Shown in pieces: positions 41,503-49,624 of a stretch of DNA of 64,000 nucleotides. Position 1 is the stretch's first letter. Each line of letters opens with the position of its first letter. The translations under genes and the position numbers were made by a program. Origin of the DNA: Acidobacteriota bacterium (GTDB lineage Bacteria; Acidobacteriota; Vicinamibacteria; Marinacidobacterales; Marinacidobacteraceae); assembly GCA_022826825.1 (NCBI GenBank), contig JAJDUD010000044.1:1-64000 (forward strand), read 5' to 3'. Below the pieces are notes generated by a model. That model saw only the letters and a program-made list of their open reading frames with translations. It did no database searches and had not been told where the DNA came from.

Positions 41503-44430
41503 CTAGAAGGTCAGGCGGGCGCTCAGGCCGATGGTGCGGCCCTGGATCCACTCGATCGTCTTCAGGTAGTTGCCCCCCGCCGTGAAGAAGAAGTTCGTCT
41601 CCGCGGCGCCATTCAGGGCGTTGAAGAAGTCGAGGATGAACTGGACTTCCGCCGTGTCGCCAAGCGATACGCCCTTGTCCACCCGGAAATCGAGAATCGT
41701 CACAATCTCCGACCGGTTCGCGCTCATGTTGTCCAGGAAGACCGTCTGGCTGCCCACGTTGCCCACGTCCAGACTGACCAGCGGCGCCCAGTTGAAGCCG
41801 CTGACGTACCGCAGGGTGCCGGCCAGGCCGACATCGTAGGGCAACACATACCGGGCGGCGCTCTTGAACTGCCAGTTCGTCAGGTCCTGAATGAGCGGAA
41901 TGGAGCCGTACTGGTAGGTCCAGCCGACCCCGACCGGGTCCGTCGAGAGCGGACTGGTGCTCTGGCCCGGTGTCCGGCCCTCGTGACGCCACTGGTAGTC
42001 GAAGTAGGCGTTCCAGAAGAAGTTGTTCCGGAATCGGCGGTTCACGCCCAGGGACACGGTGTTCCAGTTGAACTTGGTCTCGTCGGTCGGAGCGTTCGTA
42101 TAGAGGTTCTGGCTCAGCGAAGCCCCGTCCGGAAGGTCGTAGACCGTCAGGGTGGTGCCGCCGAAACCCGGATCGCCGAAACCGTGACCGGGCCCGCACG
42201 CCGCCGGACACGGGATCTGCTTGGCGTTCGTGAGGGTTCCGATGCGCGCGATGTTCAGGTTGCCCCAGTCGCCGGTCTGGCGCTTGTGGACAAACGACGC
42301 CCGGACGCCGATGTCGGAGCCGATCTGGTGCTCGGCCGAGACGCTGATCTCGTCGACATACGGCTGCCAGGTGTCCGGATCCACGTCCGCGCCCACGGGA
42401 GCGGTGCGCTCGATGCCGAGCCCCGCGCCGGTGCTGCCACCCAGCCGGGTGCCGAGCTCGCTCACCCCGTCGAACAGCCCGTTCATGTTCTGGTCGAGGA
42501 ACTCGTAGGTGACGGCCTTGTTGCCGCCCGGATTCGCCGCATCCATCCCGCTGTTCATGTTGTGGTAGTAGCGGCCGTAGTAGGCCTTGAACACCGAACG
42601 GCCCTCGCCGGTCAGGTCGTAGGTGAAGCCCAGCCGCGGGGCGATGTTCCACCAGCTGATGATGTTGTCCTCGCCGGGCACTTCGCCGCCCGGGCCGAAG
42701 AGCAGCGGCAGCGCGGCGTGGACGTTCGGGTCCACGTCGGCGATCTCGCGGAGGCAGCCGAGCGCGGCGTCACAGGGCCCGCCGGGAACGTTGTTGGAGC
42801 CCAGGTAGCCCATCCGCTGGCTCCCGTAGCGGACCCCGGCGCTGACCGTGAGCCGGTCGTTGATGGTCCACACGTCCTGGGCGTAGAGGTCCAGGTGGGT
42901 GTTCCGGTCGTAGTTGAAGTTCGGGAAGCTGTGGAACTGGATCTCGTTCACGTTCTGGGGCCGGGGCGGGTCCAGCGTGCTGTTGTCCAGGTAGCGAACG
43001 GCGCCCGAGTTGGCGTTCCAGCCGAACTGCGCCTCGTCGATCTGCCAGGCCCAGCCGAACTTGAAGTCGTGGCTGCCGGCTTCGGTCGGCAGGTAGTAGT
43101 TGAACTGGCCGGTCGTGTGCGGCTTCCAGCGGTTGAACGTGAACGGCCGCCAGCCCGCGCCCGACCACTGGCCGGTGCCCGTGTCGATCCTCGGCGGCTT
43201 CGTCGCCGGATCCACCGCCGGCGTCATCGGCCAGCCGAAGCCCCAGTGGTTCACCTGGATGTTGCTGTAGAGGCGGTCGTTCCACACCCGCTGCCACTCG
43301 GACTTGTGGAGCCAAGTCCACGAGTCCTGGGCCAGGATGGACTCTGCCGGACGGACCGCCGACAGGCCCCGGAAGGGCTTCTGTTTCAGCGACCAGTGGT
43401 GGAAGGTGATGAACTGGTCCCGGTCGGTGATCTGCCAGTTCGCCTTCACCGTGAACATGTCGAAGTCGCCGAGGTCCGTGGCCTGGTCCTCGGGAACTCC
43501 CGAGATGATCCGGTCGATGACGAACCGGTTGTAGGCGGCGTAGAACCACGCCTTGTCCCGCACGATGGGGCCGCCGAGGTCGATGTGCGCCTCGTAGAAC
43601 TCGATCACCGGGGCCTCCGTCCCGCCCCGGGCGCGCAGCTCGGAAGGCAGGTTGTTGGCGATCATGTCCGGCGGCTCGTAGGCGAAGTGCTCGGTCCCGG
43701 AGAAGTCGTTACCGCCGCTCTTCCACACCGCGTTCACCTGCGCGCCGGAGGAGCTCATCTCCACGTCGGCGCCCTGCGCGGACACCTGGAACTCGCCGAT
43801 CGCGTAGAAGTCGTAGTAGCCGCCGGCCCAGCCGATGCCCTCGGTGGTGTTGACCCCGTCGTTGAGGATGACGTTCTGTCCCCGGACCCCGAAGGTCTCG
43901 TAGCCGGTCTGCTGGCTCTTGTGGGAACCGCCGACGTCGTAGCCCGTCATGCGCACACCCGGGGTCTGCTGCAGGACGGCCCACATGTCGGTCGCCGAGG
44001 GAACGTCCTCGAGCTGCGTGGTGTCAAACGTCGCGGATACGCCGGTGGTCTTGACGTCGACCACCGGGGACTCGCCGGTCACCGTGACGGTTTCGGCCAC
44101 CGTCGCGATGTCCATGGTGGCGTTCACCTCGAAGGTCGAGCCGCCGACCACGATGACGTCCTCGAAGACGACGGTCTGGAAACCGCCGAGCTCGAAGGTC
44201 AGGTTGTAGCTGCCGCCGACCAACTGCGCGAACCGGTAGGAGCCGTCCACGTCGGTGGTGAACGTCCGGGGCGCGACGAGTTCCTCGGACTCGAGGGTGA
44301 CCGTCACGCCGGGGAGGACAAGCCCCTGCGCGTCGCTCGCGGCGCCCTCGAGCCGTCCATATTGCTGCTGACCGAGCGCCGCCACGGGCCACGCCACCAG
44401 CAGGGCAAGGAGGATGATCTTTCTCTTCAT
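41503..44430 (-). CDS. TonB-dependent receptor with carboxypeptidase-regulatory-like N-domain
   Basis: 975 residues. GGAGG precedes the ATG; the signal peptide is MKRKIILLALLVAWPVAALG. A carboxypeptidase-regulatory-like beta-sandwich (GRLEGAASDAQGLVLPGVTVTLES, residues 25-110) is followed by the plug (LEDVPSATDMWAVLQQTPGV, FGVRGQNVILNDGV) and a long outer-membrane barrel ending in an aromatic-rich strand, ARLTF. The design matches the OAR-like receptors common in Acidobacteriota. It imports an unknown ligand using TonB energy. It is divergent from the SDR gene; a palindrome sits just upstream. Confidence 0.88.
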   Translation of the reverse strand: MKRKIILLALLVAWPVAALGQQQYGRLEGAASDAQGLVLPGVTVTLESEELVAPRTFTTDVDGSYRFAQLVGGSYNLTFELGGFQTVVFEDVIVVGGSTFEVNATMDIATVAETVTVTGESPVVDVKTTGVSATFDTTQLEDVPSATDMWAVLQQTPGVRMTGYDVGGSHKSQQTGYETFGVRGQNVILNDGVNTTEGIGWAGGYYDFYAIGEFQVSAQGADVEMSSSGAQVNAVWKSGGNDFSGTEHFAYEPPDMIANNLPSELRARGGTEAPVIEFYEAHIDLGGPIVRDKAWFYAAYNRFVIDRIISGVPEDQATDLGDFDMFTVKANWQITDRDQFITFHHWSLKQKPFRGLSAVRPAESILAQDSWTWLHKSEWQRVWNDRLYSNIQVNHWGFGWPMTPAVDPATKPPRIDTGTGQWSGAGWRPFTFNRWKPHTTGQFNYYLPTEAGSHDFKFGWAWQIDEAQFGWNANSGAVRYLDNSTLDPPRPQNVNEIQFHSFPNFNYDRNTHLDLYAQDVWTINDRLTVSAGVRYGSQRMGYLGSNNVPGGPCDAALGCLREIADVDPNVHAALPLLFGPGGEVPGEDNIISWWNIAPRLGFTYDLTGEGRSVFKAYYGRYYHNMNSGMDAANPGGNKAVTYEFLDQNMNGLFDGVSELGTRLGGSTGAGLGIERTAPVGADVDPDTWQPYVDEISVSAEHQIGSDIGVRASFVHKRQTGDWGNLNIARIGTLTNAKQIPCPAACGPGHGFGDPGFGGTTLTVYDLPDGASLSQNLYTNAPTDETKFNWNTVSLGVNRRFRNNFFWNAYFDYQWRHEGRTPGQSTSPLSTDPVGVGWTYQYGSIPLIQDLTNWQFKSAARYVLPYDVGLAGTLRYVSGFNWAPLVSLDVGNVGSQTVFLDNMSANRSEIVTILDFRVDKGVSLGDTAEVQFILDFFNALNGAAETNFFFTAGGNYLKTIEWIQGRTIGLSARLTF

Positions 44431-44445
44431 GTTGCTGCCTCCCAT

Positions 44446-44463
44446 GGTTCAATCCATTGAACC
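44446..44463. promoter_or_regulatory. Palindrome upstream of the TonB receptor
   Basis: GGTTCAA and TTGAACC are perfect 7-bp arms around TCCA, 16 bases before the receptor start on the minus strand, in the leader or operator position. It could be an operator or a small hairpin in the mRNA leader. Confidence 0.4.
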
Positions 44464-44711
44464 CATTGACGGGACTATTTGAATGCAATGTTGAAACTGG
44501 ACGCAAACGTGACACCCGGCGTTGGCCGCCGCCGGAAGCGGAGGGAAACGGCCCCTCCGCAGGCGCCCCCAGCGACCCGAACTTCCCGGCCGCCACCCCG
44601 GATCCGCAGCGCCTTCATCCGGACCGCCGCGCCCCGGCCGCATTGCAAATCGGGGCCCATCCGCTTACGTTTGTCCGCTCGTGGTCTCATGCCGTGGGAC
44701 CGCCGACCCCC

Positions 44712-45476
44712 ATGCGTCTCGCAGGCAAGCGCGCCCTCGTCACCGGGGGCTCCCGGAGCATCGGCCGGGGCATCGCCCTCGGCCTCGCCCGCGAGGGGGC
44801 GGACGTCGCGGTGGGCTACCGCGGCAGCCGCGCGGACGCCGAGAGCGCCGTCCGCGAGATCGAGGCGCTGGGGCGGCGGGCCTCTGCCGTCCAGGGCTCC
44901 ACCGACTCCCAGGCGGACGTGGAGCGCATCGTCGCCGGGGCGCACGACTTCCTGGGCGGCCTCGACATCCTGGTGAACAACGCCGGGGTCCTGAAGCGGA
45001 CGCCTCTCCTCGAGATCACGGAGGAGGAGTGGGACGCCATCCTCGACGTCAACCTGAAGGGCTACTTCCTGGTCGGCCAGGCGGCCGCCCGCCGCATGAT
45101 CGCGGACGGGACGCCGGGCGCCATCGTCAACGTGTCCTCCGCCGGACAGGCGGTGGCCGCCCCGAACCTCACCCACTACTGCGTGTCGAAGGCCGGCGTC
45201 GAGATGCTCACCAAGCAGCTCGCGCTCGAGCTCGCGCCGCACAAGATCCGGGTGAACGCCATCGCCCCGGGCCTGATCGAGACCGACATGAACCGGGCCG
45301 ACATCGCCCGGGAGGACTTCCGGAAGCGCCGGCTCGCCCGCATCCCGCTCGGGGAGATCGGCGTCCCCGACGACCTCGTGGCGGCCGTGGTGTACCTCGC
45401 GTCGAACGACGAGGCCCGCCTCGTGACCGGCGCCAGCCTGTTCATCGACGCCGGCCAGACCATCTGGGGCGCCTGA
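44712..45476 (+). CDS. Short-chain dehydrogenase/reductase
   Basis: 254 residues, the classical SDR length. It has the cofactor motif TGGSRSIGRG near 11-20, NNAG near 90, the catalytic Ser in NVSSAG near 143 and YxxxK in HYCVSKAG (Tyr near 156, Lys near 160). The C-terminus VTGASLFIDAGQTIWGA resembles FabG-type and sugar-alcohol reductases. The substrate is unknown; a basic residue after the glycine-rich loop (YRGS) suggests NADP(H). It stands alone, divergent from the TonB receptor. Confidence 0.88.
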   Translation: MRLAGKRALVTGGSRSIGRGIALGLAREGADVAVGYRGSRADAESAVREIEALGRRASAVQGSTDSQADVERIVAGAHDFLGGLDILVNNAGVLKRTPLLEITEEEWDAILDVNLKGYFLVGQAAARRMIADGTPGAIVNVSSAGQAVAAPNLTHYCVSKAGVEMLTKQLALELAPHKIRVNAIAPGLIETDMNRADIAREDFRKRRLARIPLGEIGVPDDLVAAVVYLASNDEARLVTGASLFIDAGQTIWGA

Positions 45477-45544
45477 ACCCGAACAGCCGCCGCCCGGACG
45501 GCGAGAGATTGGACATGCGTTCTGCATGTTGTCATGCTCATCGC

Positions 45545-45775
45545 ATGAATCGGAACATCCAGATCCGCAACGTCCCGCCAGCGACCCATCGGCGCCTGAA
45601 GGCGCGGGCCGCCGCCGAGGGGTTCACCATGTCGGGCTATCTGCTGCGGATGATCAACGCGCACCTGGAGCGGCCGAGCCGCCGGGACGTGCTGGATCGC
45701 ATCCGCGCTCGACCCGTCTTCGAGCCGGACGTGGACCTCGCCGAGATCCTTCGGGAAGGCCGCGAGGCGCGCTGA
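45545..45775 (+). CDS. FitA-like ribbon-helix-helix antitoxin
   Basis: 76 residues. MNRNIQIRNVPPATHRRLKARAAAEGFTMSGYLLRMINAHL is the FitA/VapB ribbon-helix-helix domain; the tail DVDLAEILREGREAR would bind the toxin. Its TGA overlaps the toxin ATG (TGATG). A gcatgttgtcatgctcatcgcatg stretch rich in repeats of GCAT lies just upstream and could be the operator. Confidence 0.85.
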   Translation: MNRNIQIRNVPPATHRRLKARAAAEGFTMSGYLLRMINAHLERPSRRDVLDRIRARPVFEPDVDLAEILREGREAR

Positions 45776-46161
45776 TGGTGCTCGACGCGTCCGCAGCGGT
45801 GGAGTTGGTGCTGCGGACCCCGGGCGGCGTGCGGCTCGCCAGGCGGCTCGAGACCGGTGAGCCGGTTCACGCGCCTCATCTGATCGACATCGAGGTGGCG
45901 CACGCGTTGCGCAAACTGGTGCTGACGGGGCTGCTGGACGCACGGCACGGCGCCGAGGCCTTGCGGGATCTGGCCGATCTGGACATCGACCGGCACACGC
46001 ACACGCTGCTGCTCGATGGCGTCTGGCACTGGCGACATAACCTGACTGCCTACGACGCGGCCTATGTCGTGCTCGCGGAAGTCCTTGGGCAGACACTGGT
46101 GACCGGAGACGCCCGGTTGGCGGCGGCCCCGAATCTCCCCATTGATGTCGAGCGGGTCTGA
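45775..46161 (+). CDS. vapC: PIN-domain toxin ribonuclease (VapC/FitB-like)
   Basis: 128 residues with all four PIN acidic positions: VLDASAAVEL, LIDIEVAHAL near 40, TAYDAAYVVLAE near 90 and LVTGDARLA near 110. It is coupled to the FitA-like antitoxin. Unusually, its last 17 bases overlap the start of the TRAP solute-binding protein gene, so toxin and transporter may share a transcript. Confidence 0.85.
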   Translation: MVLDASAAVELVLRTPGGVRLARRLETGEPVHAPHLIDIEVAHALRKLVLTGLLDARHGAEALRDLADLDIDRHTHTLLLDGVWHWRHNLTAYDAAYVVLAEVLGQTLVTGDARLAAAPNLPIDVERV

Positions 46162-47215
46162 ACCGGGACGCCCCGGGCGCGGTCCATCGCGGGCGCGGGC
46201 GCTCATCGGTCTGGCGATCCTCGCGACTCTCCTGGCGTCGTGCGGCGGCGGGAACGGTGATTCCAGACCGGCCACCTGGACCGTCCGGTTCTCCCACGTG
46301 CTCTCGACCGGCTCGGAGTTCCACCTCATGGCGGAGCGCTTCCGGGACCTCATGGACGAGCGCACCGGCGGGCGGTTCCGGGTCGTCATCTACCCGTCGG
46401 GGCAGCTCGGCGGCGAGCGGGTGGCCTTCGAGCAGATCCAGGCCGGCGCGGTGCAGGTGGCGATCACGGGCACCCCCGTGCTCTCCGGCTGGGTGCCGGA
46501 GAGCCAGGTGTTCGACCTCCCGTTCCTCTTCGAGACCCGGGACCACGGGCTCCGGGTGATGCAGGGCGCCATCGGGGACTGGTGGCGGGACCTCCTCCTC
46601 GAGCGCACCGGAGTCCGCTCGCTCGGGTTCCTCGACTACGGGTTCCGCCACGTCTACAACCGCCGGGGACCCGTCGAGACGCCCGCGGATCTCGCCGGCC
46701 TCAAGCTGCGGGTCCTCCAGAACGCCACGTATCTCGCGGCCTACTCCGCGCTGGGCGTCCAGGCGACCCCGATGAACTACGGCGAGGTCTATTCGGCCCT
46801 CCAGCAGGGCGTCATCGACGGCGGGGAGGCGAACGCGATCGGGTTCGTGAGCAGCCGGCTCCACGAGGTGGCGAAGTTCTACAGCTTCACCTCCATCACC
46901 TACAACCCGATCACGCTGCTCGTGAACGAGCCGTTCTACCGGTCGCTACCGCCGGATGTCCGGGAGCTTGTGGACCGCTCGGCAGCCGATGCGCTCGCTT
47001 ACCAGAGCGAGGTCGCGCGCCGCATGGAGGCGGACGCCATCGAGGAGATGCGGGCGAACGACGTCGAGATCTCCCGCCCCGACCTCGCTCCCTTCGCGCC
47101 CGCCGTCCGGCCCCGGATCTGGGATGAGCTGGCCGCCCGGCTGCCGGACGGCGAGGCACTGATCGCGCGGCTGGTCGCGGAAGGAGCGCCGGCCCTGGAG
47201 GGAAGGAGCCAATGA
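46145..47215 (+). CDS. dctP: TRAP transporter solute-binding protein (DctP family)
   Basis: 356 residues. A lipoprotein signal ends at LLASCGGG. The DctP fold shows VRFSHVLSTGSEFHLMAERFRDLMDERTGGRFRVVIYPSGQLGGE, the conserved Arg region LKLRVLQNATYLAAYSALGVQATPMNYGEVYSALQQGVIDGGE near 195-235, and a final helix. It binds a carboxylate or amino acid in the periplasm for the DctQM channel. The start (ATG at 46145) lies within the PIN toxin gene. A 649-base repeat cluster separates it from dctQ. Confidence 0.88.
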   Translation: MSSGSEPGRPGRGPSRARALIGLAILATLLASCGGGNGDSRPATWTVRFSHVLSTGSEFHLMAERFRDLMDERTGGRFRVVIYPSGQLGGERVAFEQIQAGAVQVAITGTPVLSGWVPESQVFDLPFLFETRDHGLRVMQGAIGDWWRDLLLERTGVRSLGFLDYGFRHVYNRRGPVETPADLAGLKLRVLQNATYLAAYSALGVQATPMNYGEVYSALQQGVIDGGEANAIGFVSSRLHEVAKFYSFTSITYNPITLLVNEPFYRSLPPDVRELVDRSAADALAYQSEVARRMEADAIEEMRANDVEISRPDLAPFAPAVRPRIWDELAARLPDGEALIARLVAEGAPALEGRSQ

Positions 47216-47221
47216 CACGGC

Positions 47222-47760
47222 TCCAGGCAGGAGCGCCGGCCTCCAGGCCGGCATCGCCCCCGCTACGGTGAAAATGCAGTCCGGCGGGTCGGCCGAGCGG
47301 CTCGATGGCACCGCCGGCCGGGAACGCCGACCTCCGGTCGGCACAGCGGGCCGACGGCCCGCGGGCTACGTGCCGCAAGTCGTCGCGGGCGACAGAGGTC
47401 CGGGAGCGTCCCCTCCGGCCGGTTGCACCGAGAGGGAACCGACCCGCCGGTCGGCGCCGTGCCGTGCGCTGCGCGGTCGCGCAGCGCGTGCCGACCAGAG
47501 GTCAGTTGCTATGAAAATGCAGCCCGGAATGCAGAAACGGCTTGGAACGCCGGCCCCCACCGGGAGAACTGGCCTCCGGTCGGCACCGCCCGCCGGAGGC
47601 GGGCGAACCTGTACCTGCTGCCCGCGGGGTTCGCACGATGCGGCCTGCCAGCGCCATCTGGTCCCGGGGCGTTACGTGGTTGCGGCCCTCCGGGCCGCGT
47701 GCCGACCGGAGGTCGGCGTTCCAAGCCGTTTCCGCCGTTTTCATGCCCGGCGGGGTGCGT
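47222..47760. repeat. Hairpin repeat cluster splitting the TRAP genes
   Basis: Modules lie at 47230-47257 (GCCGGCCTCCAGGCCGGC), 47322-47506 (an inverted pair, see below), 47533-47607 and 47690-47732 (ending gcgttccaagccgtttccgc). The motif ttttcatgcccggcggggtg at 47738 recurs at 59047, and gaaaatgcag occurs twice. No gene is visible between 47216 and 47864. Confidence 0.8.
47323..47506 (+). repeat. 185-bp structured element, type 2 (copy 1)
   Basis: The left end AACGCCGACCTCCGGTCGGC, then a GCGGGCC/GGCCCGC hairpin. The interior contains gacagaggtccgggagcgtc and ggttgcaccgagag. The right end has a GCGCTGCG/CGCAGCGC hairpin and GTGCCGACC. An inverted copy with the same interior lies at 54328-54507. 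Confidence 0.75.
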
Positions 47761-47864
47761 AGGAGGACGCGCGCATGGGCGTTTCTCCCGGTGGGGGCGC
47801 GAAGCGAGGCGAAACTCACCACCGCAACCGCCCTCACCGCCCGCGGCCAGGGATGGCATAAGCC

Positions 47865-48332
47865 ATGAAACGCCTCAATCAGGTCCTGGTCACCCTCGAG
47901 ACGTACGCAGCCGGCGCGCTGGTGATCACGGTGTGCGTCGTGGTGCTCCTCCAGGTGCTGATGCGCTACCTCTTCGCGACGCCGAATCCCTGGAGCGAGG
48001 AGCTCTCGCGCTTCGCCTTCATCTGGGTCTCGCTGCTGGGGGCGTCGCTGGCGGTGGAGCACCGGGCCCACTTCGGGTTCGACCAGGTCACGAAGAAGCT
48101 GGCCCCGCGAGCGCGGCGCGCCGTGGAGCGGTCCGCCTGGGCCGTGGTCCTTGCTTTTTCCCTGGTCCTCATCGCGACCGGAATCGCCCTGATGGACCTC
48201 ACGCTCGGTGAGCGTTCGCCGGCGCTGAACCTGCCGATCGCACTCGTCTATGCGGCGGCGCCGGTGTCGGGACTGCTGATGGCGATCCACCTGCTCGCGG
48301 GACGGAGCGGCAGCGGCGAGGAGACCCACTGA
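47865..48332 (+). CDS. dctQ: TRAP transporter small permease (DctQ)
   Basis: 155 residues with four membrane helices. The family signature MRYLFATPNPWSEELSRFAFIWVSLLGASLAVEHRAHFGFD lies near 33-75. It joins the large permease DctM and interacts with DctP. Its TGA overlaps the dctM ATG (TGATG). Confidence 0.9.
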   Translation: MKRLNQVLVTLETYAAGALVITVCVVVLLQVLMRYLFATPNPWSEELSRFAFIWVSLLGASLAVEHRAHFGFDQVTKKLAPRARRAVERSAWAVVLAFSLVLIATGIALMDLTLGERSPALNLPIALVYAAAPVSGLLMAIHLLAGRSGSGEETH

Positions 48333-49606
48333 TGGGCGGCCTCCTCGTCGGCGCCTTCGGCGCGCTGGTGCTGGCCGCGGTGCCCATCGGCTTCGCGCTC
48401 GCGACCGCCGCCGTCATCGCCATCGTGGCGGCGGACCTCCCGCTCGTCCTCGTTCCGCAGCAGATCGTCGCGGGGATGGACTCCTTCCCCATGCTCGCCG
48501 TGCCGCTCTTCATCCTGGCCGGCTTCCTGATGGACGTCGGCGGGATCAGCCGCCGGCTGGTGACGCTCGCGCGGTCGCTCGTGGGACACCTCCCCGGAGG
48601 GCTCGGGCAGGTGGTCATCCTGGCCGAGATGTTCTTCTCGGGAGTCTCGGGGTCCACCTCCGCGGACGCGGCCGCGATCGGCGGGATCATGGTGCCCCAG
48701 CTCACCGCGAACGGATACAGCCGGGAGCGCTCCACCGCGATCGTCTCGGCCGCCTGCGGGATGGGGATCCTGATCCCGCCGGCCATCGTGATGGTCATCT
48801 ACGGAGTGATCGGGGGCGTCTCCATCGGCGCCCTGTTCGTCGCCTCCATCGCGCCCGCCCTCCTGATCGCCGCGGGCCTGATGGCGCAGATTGGCTGGCA
48901 GGCGCGGCGGCAGGGATGGCCGGCCGGCGAGCGCGCCTCCTTCGCCGAAGTCCGGCGCGCCGGGATCGACGCCGTACTCCCGCTCTTCATGATCGTGGTC
49001 ATCCTGGGCGGCATCCGCTTCGGGTTGTTCACACCGACGGAGGCCGCCGCGGTCGCCGTCGCCTACGCGCTGCTGCTGGCGGGGCTCGTCTACCGGTCCC
49101 TGACCATCCGCGAGCTCTGGGACAAGATCGTCCAGACCGCCGTGGTCTCGGGGATGGTGCTCTTCGTGGTGGGCGCCGCGCGCCTCCTGGGCTGGGTCCT
49201 CGCCGTCGAGGAAGTGCCCCAGGCGCTCGCGTCCTCGGTGGTGGGACTGGGCGGCGGCGCGGCCGGCTTCCTGGTTCTCACGATCCTCGTCTTCCTGCCG
49301 CTCGGCGCCATCCTCGAGGGCGTGCCGGCGGTGGTCATGCTGACGCCGATCCTGCTGCCCATCGCGCGCCAGCTCGGGATCGACCCCGTGCACTTCGGCG
49401 CCGTCATCGTGGCGACCCAGGGCATCTCCGTGTTCCTGCCCCCGGTGGGGGTGAGCCTGCTGGTGGCCTGCTCGGTGGGAGGGGTCGAACCGGCCCGGGT
49501 CGCCCGTCCGCTCGCGCCCTACCTGGCGCTCATGCTGGCGCTCACCCTGGTCATCGCGTTCCTTCCGGAGGTCGTGCTCTTCCTGCCCAACCTGCTCGGG
49601 TACTGA
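48332..49606 (+). CDS. dctM: TRAP transporter large permease (DctM)
   Basis: 424 residues with about 12 membrane helices, the ion-coupled channel of the TRAP system. Family blocks include VPLFILAGFLMDVGGISRRLV near 58, FFSGVSGSTSADAAAIGGIMVP near 105 with the sodium-site Gly/Ser, and LGAILEGVPAVVMLTPILLPIARQLGIDPVHFG near 325. It overlaps dctQ and is followed after 18 bases by the GltS-type gene, probably in the same operon. Confidence 0.93.
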   Translation: MGGLLVGAFGALVLAAVPIGFALATAAVIAIVAADLPLVLVPQQIVAGMDSFPMLAVPLFILAGFLMDVGGISRRLVTLARSLVGHLPGGLGQVVILAEMFFSGVSGSTSADAAAIGGIMVPQLTANGYSRERSTAIVSAACGMGILIPPAIVMVIYGVIGGVSIGALFVASIAPALLIAAGLMAQIGWQARRQGWPAGERASFAEVRRAGIDAVLPLFMIVVILGGIRFGLFTPTEAAAVAVAYALLLAGLVYRSLTIRELWDKIVQTAVVSGMVLFVVGAARLLGWVLAVEEVPQALASSVVGLGGGAAGFLVLTILVFLPLGAILEGVPAVVMLTPILLPIARQLGIDPVHFGAVIVATQGISVFLPPVGVSLLVACSVGGVEPARVARPLAPYLALMLALTLVIAFLPEVVLFLPNLLGY

Positions 49607-49624
49607 GGGGTTCCCACGGGAACG

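Noticed and set aside
41488-44460. 990-codon open frame on the plus strand opposite the TonB receptor
   Set aside because: It is the antisense shadow of a confidently identified receptor, rich in Arg/Val/Gly/Asp low complexity as expected from reversed high-GC codons.
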